DNA of 46,941 nucleotides from Azohydromonas aeria (lineage in GTDB: Bacteria > Pseudomonadota > Gammaproteobacteria > Burkholderiales > Burkholderiaceae_C). The stretch covers positions 1-46,941 of the forward strand of contig NZ_VIDQ01000060.1 in NCBI RefSeq assembly GCF_009760915.1, written 5' to 3'. The position numbers and the translations under genes are program-made. The notes below the pieces were generated by a model, which saw only the letters and a program-made list of their open reading frames with translations, was not told where the DNA came from and ran no database searches. Positions 9,025 to 17,116 of this stretch are shown here, piece by piece (within the stretch, counting starts at the first letter, position 1; each line of letters starts with the position of its first letter).

Positions 9025-9767
9025 GCGGCATCACGCTCGCCATCACCCAGCCGGCCCACGGCAGCGGCCTCGACGGCCCGGTGGCGCTGCGCGGCACGGC
9101 CACGGGCAATGTCGCGGGGCTGTTCTTCAAGTGGTATTCACCGCTCAATCCGGCCGCGACCCAGGCGCACCCGGAGATCAACATTGCCGACCACGGCCCG
9201 AACTGCCTCAATGGCACGGTGTCGGCGCTGGCCGAGTTCGGCACGCATGCCCTGACGCTGGCGGCCACCGACCGCGACGGCACGGCGCTGGCCGACATCC
9301 GGGCCATCCGCCGCTCCGCGCTCGCCGGCGGCGCGCCGCCGGCCGCGCCCGCGCCCTGCGTGGTGCACCAGCTGCGCGGCGCGGCCTTCCGCACGCCGGC
9401 CGCCGACGGCCAGGGCCTGTCCCGGGCCAGCGCCACCATCGAGGTGCTGGCGCCCGGTGTCTGGGCCCGGCCCGGCGCGGCGCCGGGCAGCTGGGTCGCC
9501 AATGCCGACTACCAGGCGCTCAACGGCGTGGCGCTGGCGCTGCGGCTGGAGCCGGCCGTGGCCGCGCCCGATCCGGCGAAATGCGCCGACATCGCGCTGG
9601 CGCCGCTGGCCGGCCTGCCCTTCTTCCACGCCGAGGACAAGACCTGGCTGCGCCTGACGCGCGCGCTGCCGGCCAACCTGGGCAACGGCGCGCACCGGCT
9701 GCTGCTGCGGGCCAGCGCGGGCGGCGCCAGCGTCACCGTCGCGCGCCAGGTCGTGCTCACCGCCTGA
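9021..9767 (+). CDS. Ig-like beta-sandwich protein of the CIS baseplate operon
   Basis: This 248-aa protein is coupled to the preceding gene by an ATGA overlap. The first ~95 residues read as a bacterial Ig-like domain (ITQPAHGSGLDGPVALRG ... FGTHALTLAATDRDGTALAD). The rest is a second beta-rich region ending AGGASVTVARQVVLTA. Nothing catalytic is visible and there is no signal peptide. Ig-like domains often decorate phage and CIS particles or anchor fibres and cargo. I do not know a named family for this protein; an accessory structural role is inferred from the domain type and position. Confidence 0.6.
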   Translation: MSGITLAITQPAHGSGLDGPVALRGTATGNVAGLFFKWYSPLNPAATQAHPEINIADHGPNCLNGTVSALAEFGTHALTLAATDRDGTALADIRAIRRSALAGGAPPAAPAPCVVHQLRGAAFRTPAADGQGLSRASATIEVLAPGVWARPGAAPGSWVANADYQALNGVALALRLEPAVAAPDPAKCADIALAPLAGLPFFHAEDKTWLRLTRALPANLGNGAHRLLLRASAGGASVTVARQVVLTA

Positions 9768-9783
9768 AAGGACCGACACCGCC

Positions 9784-10245
9784 ATGCCCCGCGACGACCG
9801 CGCCCTGTTCGGCACCGACCTGGCCCTGCTCGACGTGGGCGGCGCGGCCGACCTGACCATGCTCGGCCATGCCGGCGCCTCGGGCGACCTGGCGCTGGCC
9901 GTGGGCAACGCCAACGCCGTGCAGGCGCTGACGATGCGGCTGCGCGTGCGCCAGGGCGAGCTGGCCGCCCTGGGCTGGCCCGACTACGGCTCGCGGCTGC
10001 ATGAGCTCATCGGCGAGCCCGACGTGGCGCGCACGCGGCTCAAGGCGCAGGTCTTCGCCCGCGACGCGGTGCAGGCCGACCCGCGCGTGCTCAAGGTGGA
10101 GCAGGTGGAAGTCACGAGCATCCCGGGCGAGCGCTCGGTGCTGCGCCTGGCGCTGCTGGTCACGCTCATCGACGCGCCGCAGCCGCTGAACCTGGTGTTT
10201 CCCTTCGCGCTCGACGGCGCCGCCGTGGAGGCTCAACGCTCATGA
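9784..10245 (+). CDS. Baseplate wedge protein, gp25 / gpW family
   Basis: This 153-aa protein starts at ATG 9784 and overlaps gpJ by 4 nt. It has the GPW_gp25 pattern: N-terminal extension, then NANAVQALTMRLRVRQGEL, the loop LGWPDYGSRLHELIGEP (the family's hallmark 'xxPxYGSxLxxLIG'), a helix with VQADPRVLKVEQVEV, and a final strand. The protein anchors the first sheath ring to the baseplate wedge, and is conserved in T4, Mu, T6SS (TssE) and extracellular CIS. The usual position immediately before the gpJ gene is kept. High confidence. Confidence 0.9.
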   Translation: MPRDDRALFGTDLALLDVGGAADLTMLGHAGASGDLALAVGNANAVQALTMRLRVRQGELAALGWPDYGSRLHELIGEPDVARTRLKAQVFARDAVQADPRVLKVEQVEVTSIPGERSVLRLALLVTLIDAPQPLNLVFPFALDGAAVEAQRS

Positions 10246-11996
10246 TCGACGTCGGACATCCCTTCTCGCGGCCGTTCCAGTCGCTGGTCGAGTCGCTGCA
10301 GGACAGCCTGCTGCTGGGCGTGGAGCAGCCCGGCACGGTGGAGCTGCTGTTTCGCAGCGGCACCGCCGCCTACCCGCTGGCCGGCGCCGGCCCGGTCAGC
10401 GGCCTGGCGCCGCAGGCCAGCGGCTTCGTCAAGGGCAAGCCGGCGGTGTTCGACCTGGGCCGCCACTACACCTACGCCGTCGGGCAGCTGGTGTGGCAGG
10501 CCCCTGACGCCGCCGACCCCGACGCGGCCGAGGGCTGGTTTCCCGACGACAACTCGCGCCTGACCGTCGGCTATTTCTGGCGCGGGCTGCCTTCGGGCCT
10601 GACCGACTTCAACGCCGGCAGCGTCGCCGGCACGCTGGTGCGCGCCGTCGCGCGCGAGCTGAAGCTGCTCTACGAGCAGATGGACCAGGCCTACCGCCGC
10701 GCCTTCATCGACCACGCCCAGGGCGTGGCGCTGGACAACGTGGTGGCGCTGCTGGGCGTGGCGCGCAACCCGGCGCTACCGGCCCAGGGGCACGTGACCT
10801 TCTGGTGCAAGCGGCCGCCCAAGGCCGACGTGACCATCGCCGTGGGCACGCGCGTGGCCGACGCGCGCGGGCGCATCTTCCGCGTCACGGCCGCCGGCAC
10901 CATCGCCGCCGGCGCGGCCAGTCCGAAGGTGACCGTGCCGGTGGTGGCGCAGGACACCGGCCCCGAGGGCAACCTCGGCTCGGCCAGCCTCACGGTGATG
11001 CCCACGCCGCCGCGCGGCGTGGACGGCGGCGTCAGCAACGAGCTGCCGCTCACCGGCGGCGAGGACGCCGAGGGCGACGACGCGCTGCGCGAGCGCGCTC
11101 GGCACGCGCTGGAGAGCGCCGGCAAGTCCACGCTCAACGCCATCCGCTTCGCGGTGCTCAGCGTCGATGGCGTGGACAGCGTGGAGGTGCGCGACTTCTC
11201 GGTCGATCCGGCCATCGCGCCGGGCGAGATCCGCGTGCGCTACGCCACGGGCAAGCCCGAGGTGGTGGGTCCGCAGGTGCTGCAGGCGGTGGAGTCCACG
11301 CGGGCGGCGGGCATCCGCGCGCGCGTGAGCATGGTGTCCACGGTGACGCTGTCCGGGCGCTTCCTGGTCATTCCGGACACCGCCGGCGCCACGCGCCAGG
11401 CCTTCGAGCGCTACAAGCAGGAGGTGGTGGACGCGCTGCGGGCGCTGGGCATCGGCGAGGCGGTGTCGGCGCGCAAGCTGGCCGCGCTGGCCTTCAAGGT
11501 GCCGGGCCTGGCCGACGTGGGCGAGGTGCAGCTGCTGCGGCGCGGCCCCGAAGACCCGGCGCCGGTGCCCGTGGTGGCCGACCCGCTGCTGGTGGACGCC
11601 GACGCGCAGGCGCGGCCCGACCCGGGCGCGATCCAGGTGCTGCCGCTGCAGGCGCTGTCGGTGTCGGCGGCGCAGCTCGGCGCCGGCGGCACGCTCACCT
11701 GCACGGTGAAACTGCTCGACGACGGTGGCGCAGCCTTGAAACTGCTGGGGCTGAAGCTGGCGCTGATGGCGGCCGTGCGTGGCCGGCCCAGCGCCACGCC
11801 GAACCAGCCGCTGCAGCAGGTGGCGCAGACCAGCGGCAGCGTGCAGTTCGCCGGCACCGACGGCGCCGCGGCCACTTTCGCGCCGCTGGCCATCCCGAAC
11901 CTGGACGCGCTCGACGCGGCGACGCTGGAGCTGCAGGTGCAGGCCGCCGCCTATCCCGGCATCCGCGCCGCCACGGCGCCGCTGGCCCAGGCCTGA
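10242..11996 (+). CDS. Baseplate assembly protein J (gpJ / Mu gp47-like)
   Basis: This 584-aa protein overlaps gp25 by 4 nt. After an N-terminal extension of ~150 residues it shows the baseplate-J sequence: YRRAFIDHAQGVALDNVVAL, RNPALPAQGHVTFW, a barrel of short strands (TIAVGTRVADARGRIFRVT), VVAQDTGPEGNLGSASL, then the diagnostic GGVSNELPLTGGEDAEGDD with DALRERARHALESAG and TLNAIRFAVLSVDGVDSVEV. The C-terminal ~130 residues form an extra beta domain. gpJ builds the wedge ring that triggers sheath contraction. It is longer than P2 gpJ (about 300 aa), as in Mu gp47 and CIS homologues. Confidence 0.9.
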   Translation: MIDVGHPFSRPFQSLVESLQDSLLLGVEQPGTVELLFRSGTAAYPLAGAGPVSGLAPQASGFVKGKPAVFDLGRHYTYAVGQLVWQAPDAADPDAAEGWFPDDNSRLTVGYFWRGLPSGLTDFNAGSVAGTLVRAVARELKLLYEQMDQAYRRAFIDHAQGVALDNVVALLGVARNPALPAQGHVTFWCKRPPKADVTIAVGTRVADARGRIFRVTAAGTIAAGAASPKVTVPVVAQDTGPEGNLGSASLTVMPTPPRGVDGGVSNELPLTGGEDAEGDDALRERARHALESAGKSTLNAIRFAVLSVDGVDSVEVRDFSVDPAIAPGEIRVRYATGKPEVVGPQVLQAVESTRAAGIRARVSMVSTVTLSGRFLVIPDTAGATRQAFERYKQEVVDALRALGIGEAVSARKLAALAFKVPGLADVGEVQLLRRGPEDPAPVPVVADPLLVDADAQARPDPGAIQVLPLQALSVSAAQLGAGGTLTCTVKLLDDGGAALKLLGLKLALMAAVRGRPSATPNQPLQQVAQTSGSVQFAGTDGAAATFAPLAIPNLDALDAATLELQVQAAAYPGIRAATAPLAQA

Positions 11997-12021
11997 CGCG
12001 GGCGCGACGGAGCACGGCCCC

Positions 12022-13344
12022 ATGTCCTTCAAGACCGACCGCCTCGCCGCCCTGTTTCCCGACGCCTATGCGGCCGGGGAGGGCGGAGCGCTGCTGCACG
12101 GCGTGCTCGACGCGCTGGGGGCGGAGCTCATGCGCTGCGACGCCGCGGTCAAGGACCTGCTCAAGTCGCACTGGATCGACCACGCGCGCGGCGGCGGCCT
12201 GGACGGCCTGGCCGCGCTGCTGGGCCTGCAGCGGCGGCTGCTGCCCGACGGCACGCCCGAAGGCGACGACACGTTCCGGCCGCTGGTCAAGTCGATGGTG
12301 TCCTCCTTCGTCGGCGGCGGCACGGTCGAGGCGGTCAAGGGCGCGGTGCGCGCGGCGCTGGGCCTGCCCTACGACCTGCGCCTGTTCGAGCAGCAGCTGG
12401 CCGCGCGCGGCGGCAGCACGGCCGCCATCGCGGCGCTGGTGCAGGGCCTGCGCGAGCTGGTGCGGGTCGAGGAGTTCGCGCCGCGGCTGGAGGTGATGCT
12501 CGGCAGCGCCCAGCCCACGGCCGACGGCACCCGGCTGCTGCTCGACGTGGAGACCGCCAGCGTCGAGGCCGTGCCGCCGCGCGTGGAATGGACCTTCACG
12601 AGTGGCACCGGGCGGTCCTTGTCGCTGCAATTGCAGGGCAGCGGTGCCGGCGTGCGCGCCGACGCCGACTTCACCGTGCCGCAAGGGCGCACGCTGGTGC
12701 TGGCGGGCGCGACGCCGGCCGAGTTCACGGCCTCCATCGACAGCGTGGACGTCAGTGCGCGCTTCAAGGCGCTCGACGGCGTCAGGCCGCCCGCGCTACC
12801 GCTGGTGCCCTCGGGGCTGTCGAAGTGGGAATTCGCGGCCGCGCGCGGCGCGGCCTTCGACGCCGCCGCCTTCGATCGCGACGAGACCCTCGACGGCGCC
12901 GCGTTCTCGGTGCGGCTGCAATGGTTGCGGCTGCAGCCGCTGGTGTTCGACGTGATCGTGCCGTACTTCGTGGACGCGGCCGTGCAGCGCGTGGTGGCGG
13001 CCAGCGGCTACGGCGGGCGCTTCCGACTGTTCAAGGGCCTGACGCTGGACGCGCTGCAGCGCGTAGTGGACGGCGCGCGCGCCGCGGGCGTGCGCGGCAT
13101 GGTGCAGTACGCCATCGCGCTGCCGGCGGAGTCGTCGGAGCGCGCGGCCTGGGAGGACCAGGGCGCGCAGGAGCGCTTCGGCGCGGAGCTGCTGCAGCGC
13201 CGGCAGGAGACGCACGATGCCGGCGAGAGCCTGAACGTGGGCGCCCTGGAGAGCGAGGTCGAGCGCCACGACGCCAGTGAAAGCTTTGCCATCGGCGGCG
13301 TCTGGGGCGTCGCCGTGTTCGACGGCAGTTTCGGATTCCAGTGA
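12022..13344 (+). CDS. Baseplate/tail protein I-like, wedge to fibre connector
   Basis: This 440-aa protein starts at ATG 12022 with GGAG about nine bases upstream. The N-terminal ~160 residues are helical and match the gpI style (LFPDAYAAGEGGALLHGVLDAL; SHWIDHARGGGLDGLAALLGL; VKGAVRAALGLPYDLRLFEQQ). The remainder is beta-rich, with MLGSAQPTADGTRLLLDVE and WTFTSGTGRSLSLQLQG, and could form the arm that receives fibres. Order gp25-gpJ-gpI is the standard distal baseplate order in phages and CIS. The exact family is uncertain, but a baseplate role is strongly supported by context. Confidence 0.7.
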   Translation: MSFKTDRLAALFPDAYAAGEGGALLHGVLDALGAELMRCDAAVKDLLKSHWIDHARGGGLDGLAALLGLQRRLLPDGTPEGDDTFRPLVKSMVSSFVGGGTVEAVKGAVRAALGLPYDLRLFEQQLAARGGSTAAIAALVQGLRELVRVEEFAPRLEVMLGSAQPTADGTRLLLDVETASVEAVPPRVEWTFTSGTGRSLSLQLQGSGAGVRADADFTVPQGRTLVLAGATPAEFTASIDSVDVSARFKALDGVRPPALPLVPSGLSKWEFAAARGAAFDAAAFDRDETLDGAAFSVRLQWLRLQPLVFDVIVPYFVDAAVQRVVAASGYGGRFRLFKGLTLDALQRVVDGARAAGVRGMVQYAIALPAESSERAAWEDQGAQERFGAELLQRRQETHDAGESLNVGALESEVERHDASESFAIGGVWGVAVFDGSFGFQ

Positions 13345-13386
13345 GGCCCGCGCCGGTTCCGGGGAAGACGGGGAAGGAGAAGCCAG

Positions 13387-13860
13387 ATGCTTGAGACGAT
13401 GGACATGCGGGGCCGGGTGCGGCTCCTGGTGGAAGACCGCGACGGGCGCGTGCTGCTCGACCGCAGCCATGCCAACCGCATCGTGCAGTCCGGGCGCGAC
13501 CTGGTGGCGCGGCGCTTCGCCGGCGTGCCCGGCACGCCGCCGGCGATCGTGAGCCACATGGCGGTGGGCACCGGCGCGGCGGCGCCCACCGACGCCGACG
13601 TGAAGCTCGTGGCCGAGCGCGCGCGCAACGCCATTGCCGCGCCGGTGTACAGCGCCGTCGTCGATGGCGGCGTGCAGCGCGTCAAGGTCAGCCTGCAGAC
13701 GGTGTTCGACTTCGGCGAGGCCAACGGCGCGGAGCCGCTGCGCGAGGCCGGCATCTTCACCGCGGCGAGTGCCGGCACCATGTACAACCGGGTGGTGTTC
13801 GACCCGGTGACCAAGGCCAACACCTTCAAGCTCACGCTGATCTGGGACATCGTGTTCTGA
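13387..13860 (+). CDS. Tail-fibre-associated protein (phage-like, 157 aa)
   Basis: The start at ATG 13387 is set by a strong GGAAGGAGA about 6 bases upstream. The protein is beta-rich: RVRLLVEDRDGRVLLDRS, then HMAVGTGAAAPTDADVKLV, VKVSLQTVFDFGEANG and EAGIFTAASAGTMYNRVVF. The pattern 'the property is valid/greater than N since t ... REAGIF...MYNRVVF' is common in phage tail-fibre-adjacent proteins that form fibre collars. No enzymatic motif is seen. It precedes the fibre gene by 53 bp. The functional call is by resemblance and position. Confidence 0.6.
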   Translation: MLETMDMRGRVRLLVEDRDGRVLLDRSHANRIVQSGRDLVARRFAGVPGTPPAIVSHMAVGTGAAAPTDADVKLVAERARNAIAAPVYSAVVDGGVQRVKVSLQTVFDFGEANGAEPLREAGIFTAASAGTMYNRVVFDPVTKANTFKLTLIWDIVF

Positions 13861-13913
13861 GGCCTTGAGGCCGAGAAGGTTGCGCCAGACAACGACACCA
13901 CAGGAGAGCCCCG

Positions 13914-15308
13914 ATGCCCTTCAACCCCGACCTGCCCTTTCCCAAGAGCGCCGGCGACCCGATCAAGTCCAAGGACTGGAACGACCTCGTCAACGAAACC
14001 CGGCGGCTGGACACGGCCAAGGCCGAGCGCAACGGCGCCGAGGCCTTCAGCGGGCCGCTGACGGTGGCGGGCAGCCTGGGCGTGGGCAGCGCCACGGCGC
14101 CCACGGGCGCGCTGGAGGTCACGGCCACGGCCTGGAACCGGCACCTGCGCCTGGTCAACACCAGCAACGCCGGCGCCGGGCCGGGCCTGTTCTTCAAGTC
14201 CAGCGCGCGCGACTGGGCTATCCTGGCCACGCACGGCGGCTCCACGGCCGGGGCGGGCAAGCTCAACGTCTGGGACGCCACGGCCGGCCGCAGCCGGCTC
14301 ACCATCGATGACGCCGGCAACCTGGGCGTGGGCGTGGACGCGCCGGCGGAGAAGCTGCAGGTCGATGGCCGCATGCGCGCGGGCAACCTGGGCGTGGGGC
14401 CGTGGCCGGCCAACGCCAACTACCAGTTCGTCGGCGTGGCCACGCTGGACCAGGGCGTGGCGGGCAACTACGCGCTGCTGCAAAGCGCCGTGGGCGGCGA
14501 CCAGGGCACCACCTTCGTCAACTCGCCCGAGACGGTGCGGCTGCGCATCGGCAACGTGGACCGCGCCGTGCTGGAGAAGGACGGGCGCTTCACCTTCAAC
14601 TTCTCCAGCAACGGGCTGCGCATCAGCGACGGCTGGACCAGCTTTCCCGACAGCGCCAACAACCGCGCCGAGATCAGCAACGACATCGGCACCTACAAGA
14701 CGCTGATGATCGTGGGCAACAAGTCCGCCGGCCTGGGGCGGCGCGTGAGCGTGTGGGACCGGCTGGAGGTCAACGGCGCGCACGTGGTCGCCAACGGCGG
14801 CATGTCGGTCCAGATCGGCGTGGCCTCCGGTCCCTACGCCAACGACGGCATCCGGGGCAATCCCAACCTGTGGCTCGACGCGGTGGCCAAGGTGATCATC
14901 AAGCAGGGCTTCGAGTCGCGCGGCATGGACGTGGCCGAGCGCTTTCCCGTGGCCGAACCGGTCGAGGCCGGGCAGGTGATGGTGTACGACGAGGGCGCGC
15001 GCGTGGTGAAGCCGTGCACGCGCGCGGCGGACCCGGTGGCGGTGGGCATCGTGTCGGAGGCGCCGGCCATGCTCATCGGCCGGGGCGAGGGCGAGGCGCC
15101 GATCGCGCTGTGCGGCCGGGTGCCGTGCTGGGTCGATGCCGACATCGCGCCCATCCGCGCCGGCGACCTGCTCGTGACCAGCCCGACGCCGGGCCATGCC
15201 CAGCGCCTGCCCGAAGGCGCTTCGGGCGCCGGGCGCGTCATCGGCAAGGCGCTGGAGTCGCTCGAGCGCGGGCGCGGGCGCATCCTGGCCCTGGTGCTGG
15301 CCGCCTGA
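13914..15308 (+). CDS. Tail fibre / receptor-binding protein
   Basis: This 464-aa protein starts at ATG 13914 after AGGAGAG. The N-terminus (MPFNPDLPFPKSAGDPIKSK) is a likely attachment peptide. Residues ~45-330 contain fibre-type beta repeats of the form AGNLGVGVDAPAEKLQVDG, GVGPWPANANYQF and DGRFTFNFSSNGLRISDG, as found in trimeric phage fibres. The C-terminal ~150 residues carry a domain widespread in fibre-like bacterial proteins: DVAERFPVAEPVEAGQVMVY, VGIVSEAPAMLIG, CGRVPCWVDADIAPIRAGDL, LVTSPTPGHAQRL. The role is probably surface recognition by the injection particle. Fibre genes are expected to be the most variable genes of such clusters. Confidence 0.75.
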   Translation: MPFNPDLPFPKSAGDPIKSKDWNDLVNETRRLDTAKAERNGAEAFSGPLTVAGSLGVGSATAPTGALEVTATAWNRHLRLVNTSNAGAGPGLFFKSSARDWAILATHGGSTAGAGKLNVWDATAGRSRLTIDDAGNLGVGVDAPAEKLQVDGRMRAGNLGVGPWPANANYQFVGVATLDQGVAGNYALLQSAVGGDQGTTFVNSPETVRLRIGNVDRAVLEKDGRFTFNFSSNGLRISDGWTSFPDSANNRAEISNDIGTYKTLMIVGNKSAGLGRRVSVWDRLEVNGAHVVANGGMSVQIGVASGPYANDGIRGNPNLWLDAVAKVIIKQGFESRGMDVAERFPVAEPVEAGQVMVYDEGARVVKPCTRAADPVAVGIVSEAPAMLIGRGEGEAPIALCGRVPCWVDADIAPIRAGDLLVTSPTPGHAQRLPEGASGAGRVIGKALESLERGRGRILALVLAA

Positions 15309-15343
15309 GGCACGAACACGCAACGAGACGAGGAACGAACGGC

Positions 15344-15544
15344 ATGGAATTCCAGCTGAGACAGCGCATGGCCGAGCTGCGCGCCGAGTACGACAAGGGC
15401 CAGCAGACCCTCATGGACCTGGAGCGCCAGGCCGAGAACCTGCGCCAGACGCTGCTGCGCATCAGCGGCGCGGTGCAGGTGCTGCAGGAGCTGCTGGACG
15501 AGCCCCAGGGCGCGGACGGCGGCAAGGCCGCGCCGCCGGCCTGA
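15344..15544 (+). CDS. Small coiled-coil protein of the CIS operon
   Basis: This 66-aa protein starts at ATG 15344 and ends in TGA at 15542-15544. Residues 1-50 are a single charged heptad helix (QRMAELRAEYDKGQQTLMDL, LRQTLLRISGAVQVLQELL), followed by a short Gly/Ala/Pro tail. It could be a fibre chaperone or a trimerisation adaptor. Similar short coils often follow fibre genes. No family is recognised; codon pattern and frame continuity support that it is a real gene. Confidence 0.6.
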   Translation: MEFQLRQRMAELRAEYDKGQQTLMDLERQAENLRQTLLRISGAVQVLQELLDEPQGADGGKAAPPA

Positions 15545-15578
15545 GCCCGCGGCCCGCGCCACCACCGAAGCGCCCGCC

Positions 15579-16358
15579 ATGCTGCTCGCGCTGCAGAACG
15601 CCATCACGCAGCTGCTCAAGAGCGCGCTGCCCGACCTGTTCACCGGTGCCGACGCGGTGCAGCTGGGCTTCGGCAGCGCCGCCTGGACGCTGGACGCGAT
15701 GTCGGCCGATCCCGTGGCCGGCGAGCCCGGTCCGCAGGCCGCGCAGGACCGGCTGCCCTTCGACCCGGCCGCGCCGGCGGGCCCGCATGCGCTCACGCGC
15801 ACGCCCTATCCGGGCCCGCGCCGCGTGCGGCTGCGCTCGGCCGCGGGCGACCTGGCGGTGCTGGCGCCGGAGGAGGTGGCCTGGAGCGCCGACGATGCCG
15901 CGGCCTTCACGCTGCAGCCGCGCGCCTCTCGCGCGCTGGCCGGCTTCGACCAGGTGCAGGTGGACTACGACGTGCTGGCCGCGGGCACGCAGCTCAAGGC
16001 GCAGCACCAGGCGACCTTGAGCTTCGGCGCCGCCGACGCGCAGCGCGCCGAGGCGGCCGCGGTGCTGGCGCTGGCCGTGCTGGTGCTGCAGCGCGAGGCG
16101 CTGCGCGCGCAGGGCGGCTTCGACTTCGACGGCGGCGGCTACCAGGCGCGCGGCGTGGTGCAGTCGCTGCATTTCAGCGGCGGCGGCAGCGGCGCCGGCC
16201 CGGCGGCGGCGCGCACGCTGCAGCTGGCCGCCGAGATCGACCTGCGGGTGCAGCGGCTGCTGGGCGACGACGAGGGCCGGCCCATCACGCAGATCCTTTC
16301 GCCCGGGCGCGGCGCGCCGGGGCGGCGGGTGGACATCGACCCGGTCGTGGACGCCTGA
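15579..16358 (+). CDS. Conserved-looking CIS-operon protein of unknown function (Pvc16/DUF4255-like, weak)
   Basis: This 259-aa protein starts at ATG 15579 and ends 19 bp before the protease gene. The N-terminus (MLLALQNAITQLLKSALPDL) is helical, like the opening of tail-terminator or Pvc16-type proteins. The middle has beta strands (PYPGPRRVRLRSAAGDLAVL) and a long Ala-rich helix (~145-175). The C-terminus has ARTLQLAAEIDLRVQRLLGD and ends RRVDIDPVVDA. No catalytic motif is evident. The resemblance to tail-terminator proteins is weak. A role as a particle component or as a partner of the adjacent protease is inferred from position alone. Confidence 0.5.
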   Translation: MLLALQNAITQLLKSALPDLFTGADAVQLGFGSAAWTLDAMSADPVAGEPGPQAAQDRLPFDPAAPAGPHALTRTPYPGPRRVRLRSAAGDLAVLAPEEVAWSADDAAAFTLQPRASRALAGFDQVQVDYDVLAAGTQLKAQHQATLSFGAADAQRAEAAAVLALAVLVLQREALRAQGGFDFDGGGYQARGVVQSLHFSGGGSGAGPAAARTLQLAAEIDLRVQRLLGDDEGRPITQILSPGRGAPGRRVDIDPVVDA

Positions 16359-16377
16359 AGTCCACGGGAGACCCGCC

Positions 16378-16972
16378 ATGGCGACGATCCAGGCCTTCGT
16401 GCAGCTCGACCCGCTGCGCGCCCCGGAGCAGGACGCGCTGCTGCGCCCGCGCGTGACGGTGCTGCGCCAGGCCGGCGGGCAATACTGGGTCAGCCTGGAC
16501 GAGGCGCAGGTCGCCACGCTGGTCAGCGAGGGCCTGGTGGTGCAGCCCTTCGAGGCGGCCGACGCGCTGGAGCTGGGCCCGCTGGCCTGGCGCCCGGCGC
16601 TGGAGACGCCGCAGCCGCCGCCCGCGCTGCGCGCGCCCGTGCCCGCGGACGACGCCGAGGCCTTCTGGCTGGTGCATTTCATCGCGCCCACCGACAAGGC
16701 CTGGGCCGAGGCCGTGGCGCTGGCCGGCGCCGAGGCCATGCACCTGCTGCCGCCGGCCGCCGCGGTCTACCGCATGAGCGGCGCCGAAGGGCGGGCCGTG
16801 CGCGGGCTGCCCTTCGTGGACGCCGTGGAACCGTTCCACCCGGCCTTCGTGATCGGCCTGGAGCTCACCGGCGCCGACGCGCCGTTCACGGCCGCCTCGC
16901 TGGCGGGCCTCACCCTGGCGCTGCCGGACCCGCCCGCCGGCGGCGGCGCCAACCTGGAGGTGGGGGGGGGGG
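16378..16972 (+). pseudogene. 5' part of the S8 protease gene, separated from the catalytic part by a frameshift
   Basis: This frame starts at ATG 16378 (GGGAG ~9 bases upstream). It encodes ~195 residues resembling a tandem propeptide: ITIQ-like strands, LRQAGGQYWVSLDEAQVATL, FWLVHFIAPTDKAWAEAVAL and FVDAVEPFHPAFVIG. Sense is lost at an 11-G run (16962-16972). The following bases up to about 17035 are G/C homopolymers, and the protein resumes one frame over with LDPESVRPALPAAG. Frame 1 stays open far downstream, but only as a shadow of the protease frame. Removing one G or C from the runs would restore one continuous gene (16378-21430, ~1680 aa). No signal peptide is seen at the N-terminus. 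Confidence 0.65.
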
Positions 16973-17014
16973 ACGCGCGCGACCCCCCAAAGGGACGCCC
17001 CCCCCCCCGGGGCG
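16962..17014 (+). repeat. G11/C11 homopolymer pair at the protease frameshift
   Basis: An 11-base G run (16962-16972) is followed by a 6-base C run (16983-16988), an 11-base C run (16998-17008) and a G-rich tail. The G11 and C11 tracts are perfectly complementary and could fold into a hairpin with a 25-nt loop. Such tracts slip easily in replication and are also a common place for sequencing or assembly errors. The reading frame of the protease gene changes exactly here. Confidence 0.8.
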
Positions 17015-17116
17015 GGGCGGTCCTGCCCCGCCCTCGACCCCGAATCGGTCCGCCCCGCGCTGCCGGCCGCGGGCGCGGCCGTCGTCGGCAGCGCGCCGCT
17101 GGGCTTCCTGCTGCGC

